From: Bacteroidota bacterium | GTDB lineage: Bacteria > Bacteroidota > Bacteroidia > Bacteroidales > Prolixibacteraceae | Direction of reading: 5' to 3' | DNA: 6,349 nucleotides | Assembly (NCBI GenBank): GCA_030695265.1 | Contig: JAUYTA010000280.1 | Location: forward strand, 1 to 6,349 | Shown: positions 5,614 to 6,349 of the stretch, piece after piece | How the letters are laid out: every line of letters starts with the position of its first letter | Position numbering within the stretch: the stretch's first letter is position 1 | Translations under genes and position numbers: made by a program | The notes under the pieces: generated by a model | What the model was told of the DNA's origin: nothing | Databases searched by the model: none | The model's input: the letters and a program-made list of their open reading frames with translations, nothing else

Positions 5614-6349
5614 ATGAAAAGAATCATTTTATTACTGATATCAATTATTTCAACGGGTGGATTTTTTAATTCCTGTTCCTCTTTCCTGGAGGAAAAACCG
5701 GTGGACCGGTTCGTCGTTGGCAATTTTTATACCGACCAAAAAGGAGCTGAAGCTGGAGTCTCCGCTGTTTACAACGTCTTGCGCTCGGTTTATGGCCGCA
5801 ATATGGATATATTTAATTCATTGCTTACCGATGATGAAAAAAACGGATTGGGAATGCCCAACCAATTTTTGCAAGACCTGGAATATTTGCGTCACACCTC
5901 CGAAAATACTTTTGTAAGTTCGATGTGGCAGGTCCATTACCAGGGTGTTTCAAGGGCCAATACGGTCATTGAAATCGTTCCGCAAATTTCGATGGATGAA
6001 ACCATTAAAAACAGGTTGATCGCAGAATCCCGTTTTTTGCGTGCGCTGTTTTATTTTAACCTGGTGCGCTTTTATGGCGATGTTCCGCTGCTGATCTCCC
6101 TGGAAAGCAGTCTGACGGACGCCATGGGACCCCGAACCTCCAAAGAGTTGGTTTATCAGCAAATCATTGATGACCTGACCTTTGCTGAAAATAACCTTCC
6201 TGTTTCTTATCCAGCTACAGAGGTGGGTCGTGCAACAAAAGGCGCTGCGAAAATTCTAATGGGCAAAGCATATCTTACCATGGGAAATTATCCGCTTTGT
6301 GTTGCAAAACTCGCCGAGGTCATAGAAAGTGAAGCTTCCTACGGATACG
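5614..6349 (+). CDS. SusD/RagB-family nutrient-binding surface lipoprotein (partial, 3' end missing)
   Basis: This is the surface-exposed lipoprotein that caps the SusC barrel and binds its ligand. 245 codons are present and the frame is still open at the window edge; family members are usually about 450-650 aa, so about half is missing. The N-terminus MKRIILLLISIISTGGFFNS is a lipoprotein signal followed by Cys21, the likely lipidated residue. SSFLEEKPVDRF at 22-33 is the usual segment after the lipobox. NFYTDQKGAEAGVSAVYNVL matches the SusD N-terminal domain. AESRFLRALFYFNLVRFYGD followed by VPLL, and GRATKGAAKILMGKAYLTMG, are hallmark helical TPR-like segments. ATG 5614 is chosen because it gives the intact lipoprotein signal. 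It lies 18 bp after the susC stop with no terminator between, so the two are co-transcribed. The pairing with SusC is certain in kind; ligand specificity is unknown. Confidence 0.95.
   Translation, partial: MKRIILLLISIISTGGFFNSCSSFLEEKPVDRFVVGNFYTDQKGAEAGVSAVYNVLRSVYGRNMDIFNSLLTDDEKNGLGMPNQFLQDLEYLRHTSENTFVSSMWQVHYQGVSRANTVIEIVPQISMDETIKNRLIAESRFLRALFYFNLVRFYGDVPLLISLESSLTDAMGPRTSKELVYQQIIDDLTFAENNLPVSYPATEVGRATKGAAKILMGKAYLTMGNYPLCVAKLAEVIESEASYGY

Noticed and set aside
5657..5917. An 86-aa + strand open frame near the susC/susD junction
   Set aside because: It lies out of frame inside the SusD-like coding sequence starting at 5614, which has clear family motifs and a lipoprotein signal; this frame is a shadow.

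Overview
The window comes from a Bacteroidota (Bacteroidetes) genome. This rests on gene content: an ECF sigma factor of the Bacteroides-expansion type, a FecR-like anti-sigma factor with a C-terminal DUF4974-type domain, and a SusC/SusD outer-membrane pair. The leaders are A-rich and lack clear Shine-Dalgarno sites, which fits the phylum. GC in the short stretches I counted ran from about 30 to 55%. I cannot place the genus from sequence alone.

All genes lie on the + strand. Positions 1-216 are an AT-rich upstream region with no gene. Then follow the sigma factor (217-810), a 99-bp gap with a possible ECF-type promoter and an inverted repeat, the anti-sigma factor (910-1905), and a 288-bp non-coding gap. 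That gap holds a degenerate 7-bp tandem repeat array and, beyond it, a leader able to form alternative hairpins. Next come a full-length SusC-type TonB-dependent transporter with an N-terminal STN signalling domain (2194-5595) and, 18 bp later, the first 245 codons of a SusD-type surface lipoprotein, cut by the window end (5614-6349).

The layout fits a standard trans-envelope signalling circuit. Substrate capture by SusD/SusC at the outer membrane would be relayed by the SusC STN domain to the periplasmic part of the anti-sigma factor, releasing the cytoplasmic sigma factor to activate the locus. This is typical of polysaccharide utilization loci whose enzymes are usually encoded downstream. 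No enzyme is present here, so the substrate cannot be named.

The genes themselves are ordinary for their families. The parts that merit a second look are non-coding: the sigma/anti-sigma gap and the anti-sigma/susC gap. I see no RNA gene, insertion sequence, CRISPR array or new protein system.
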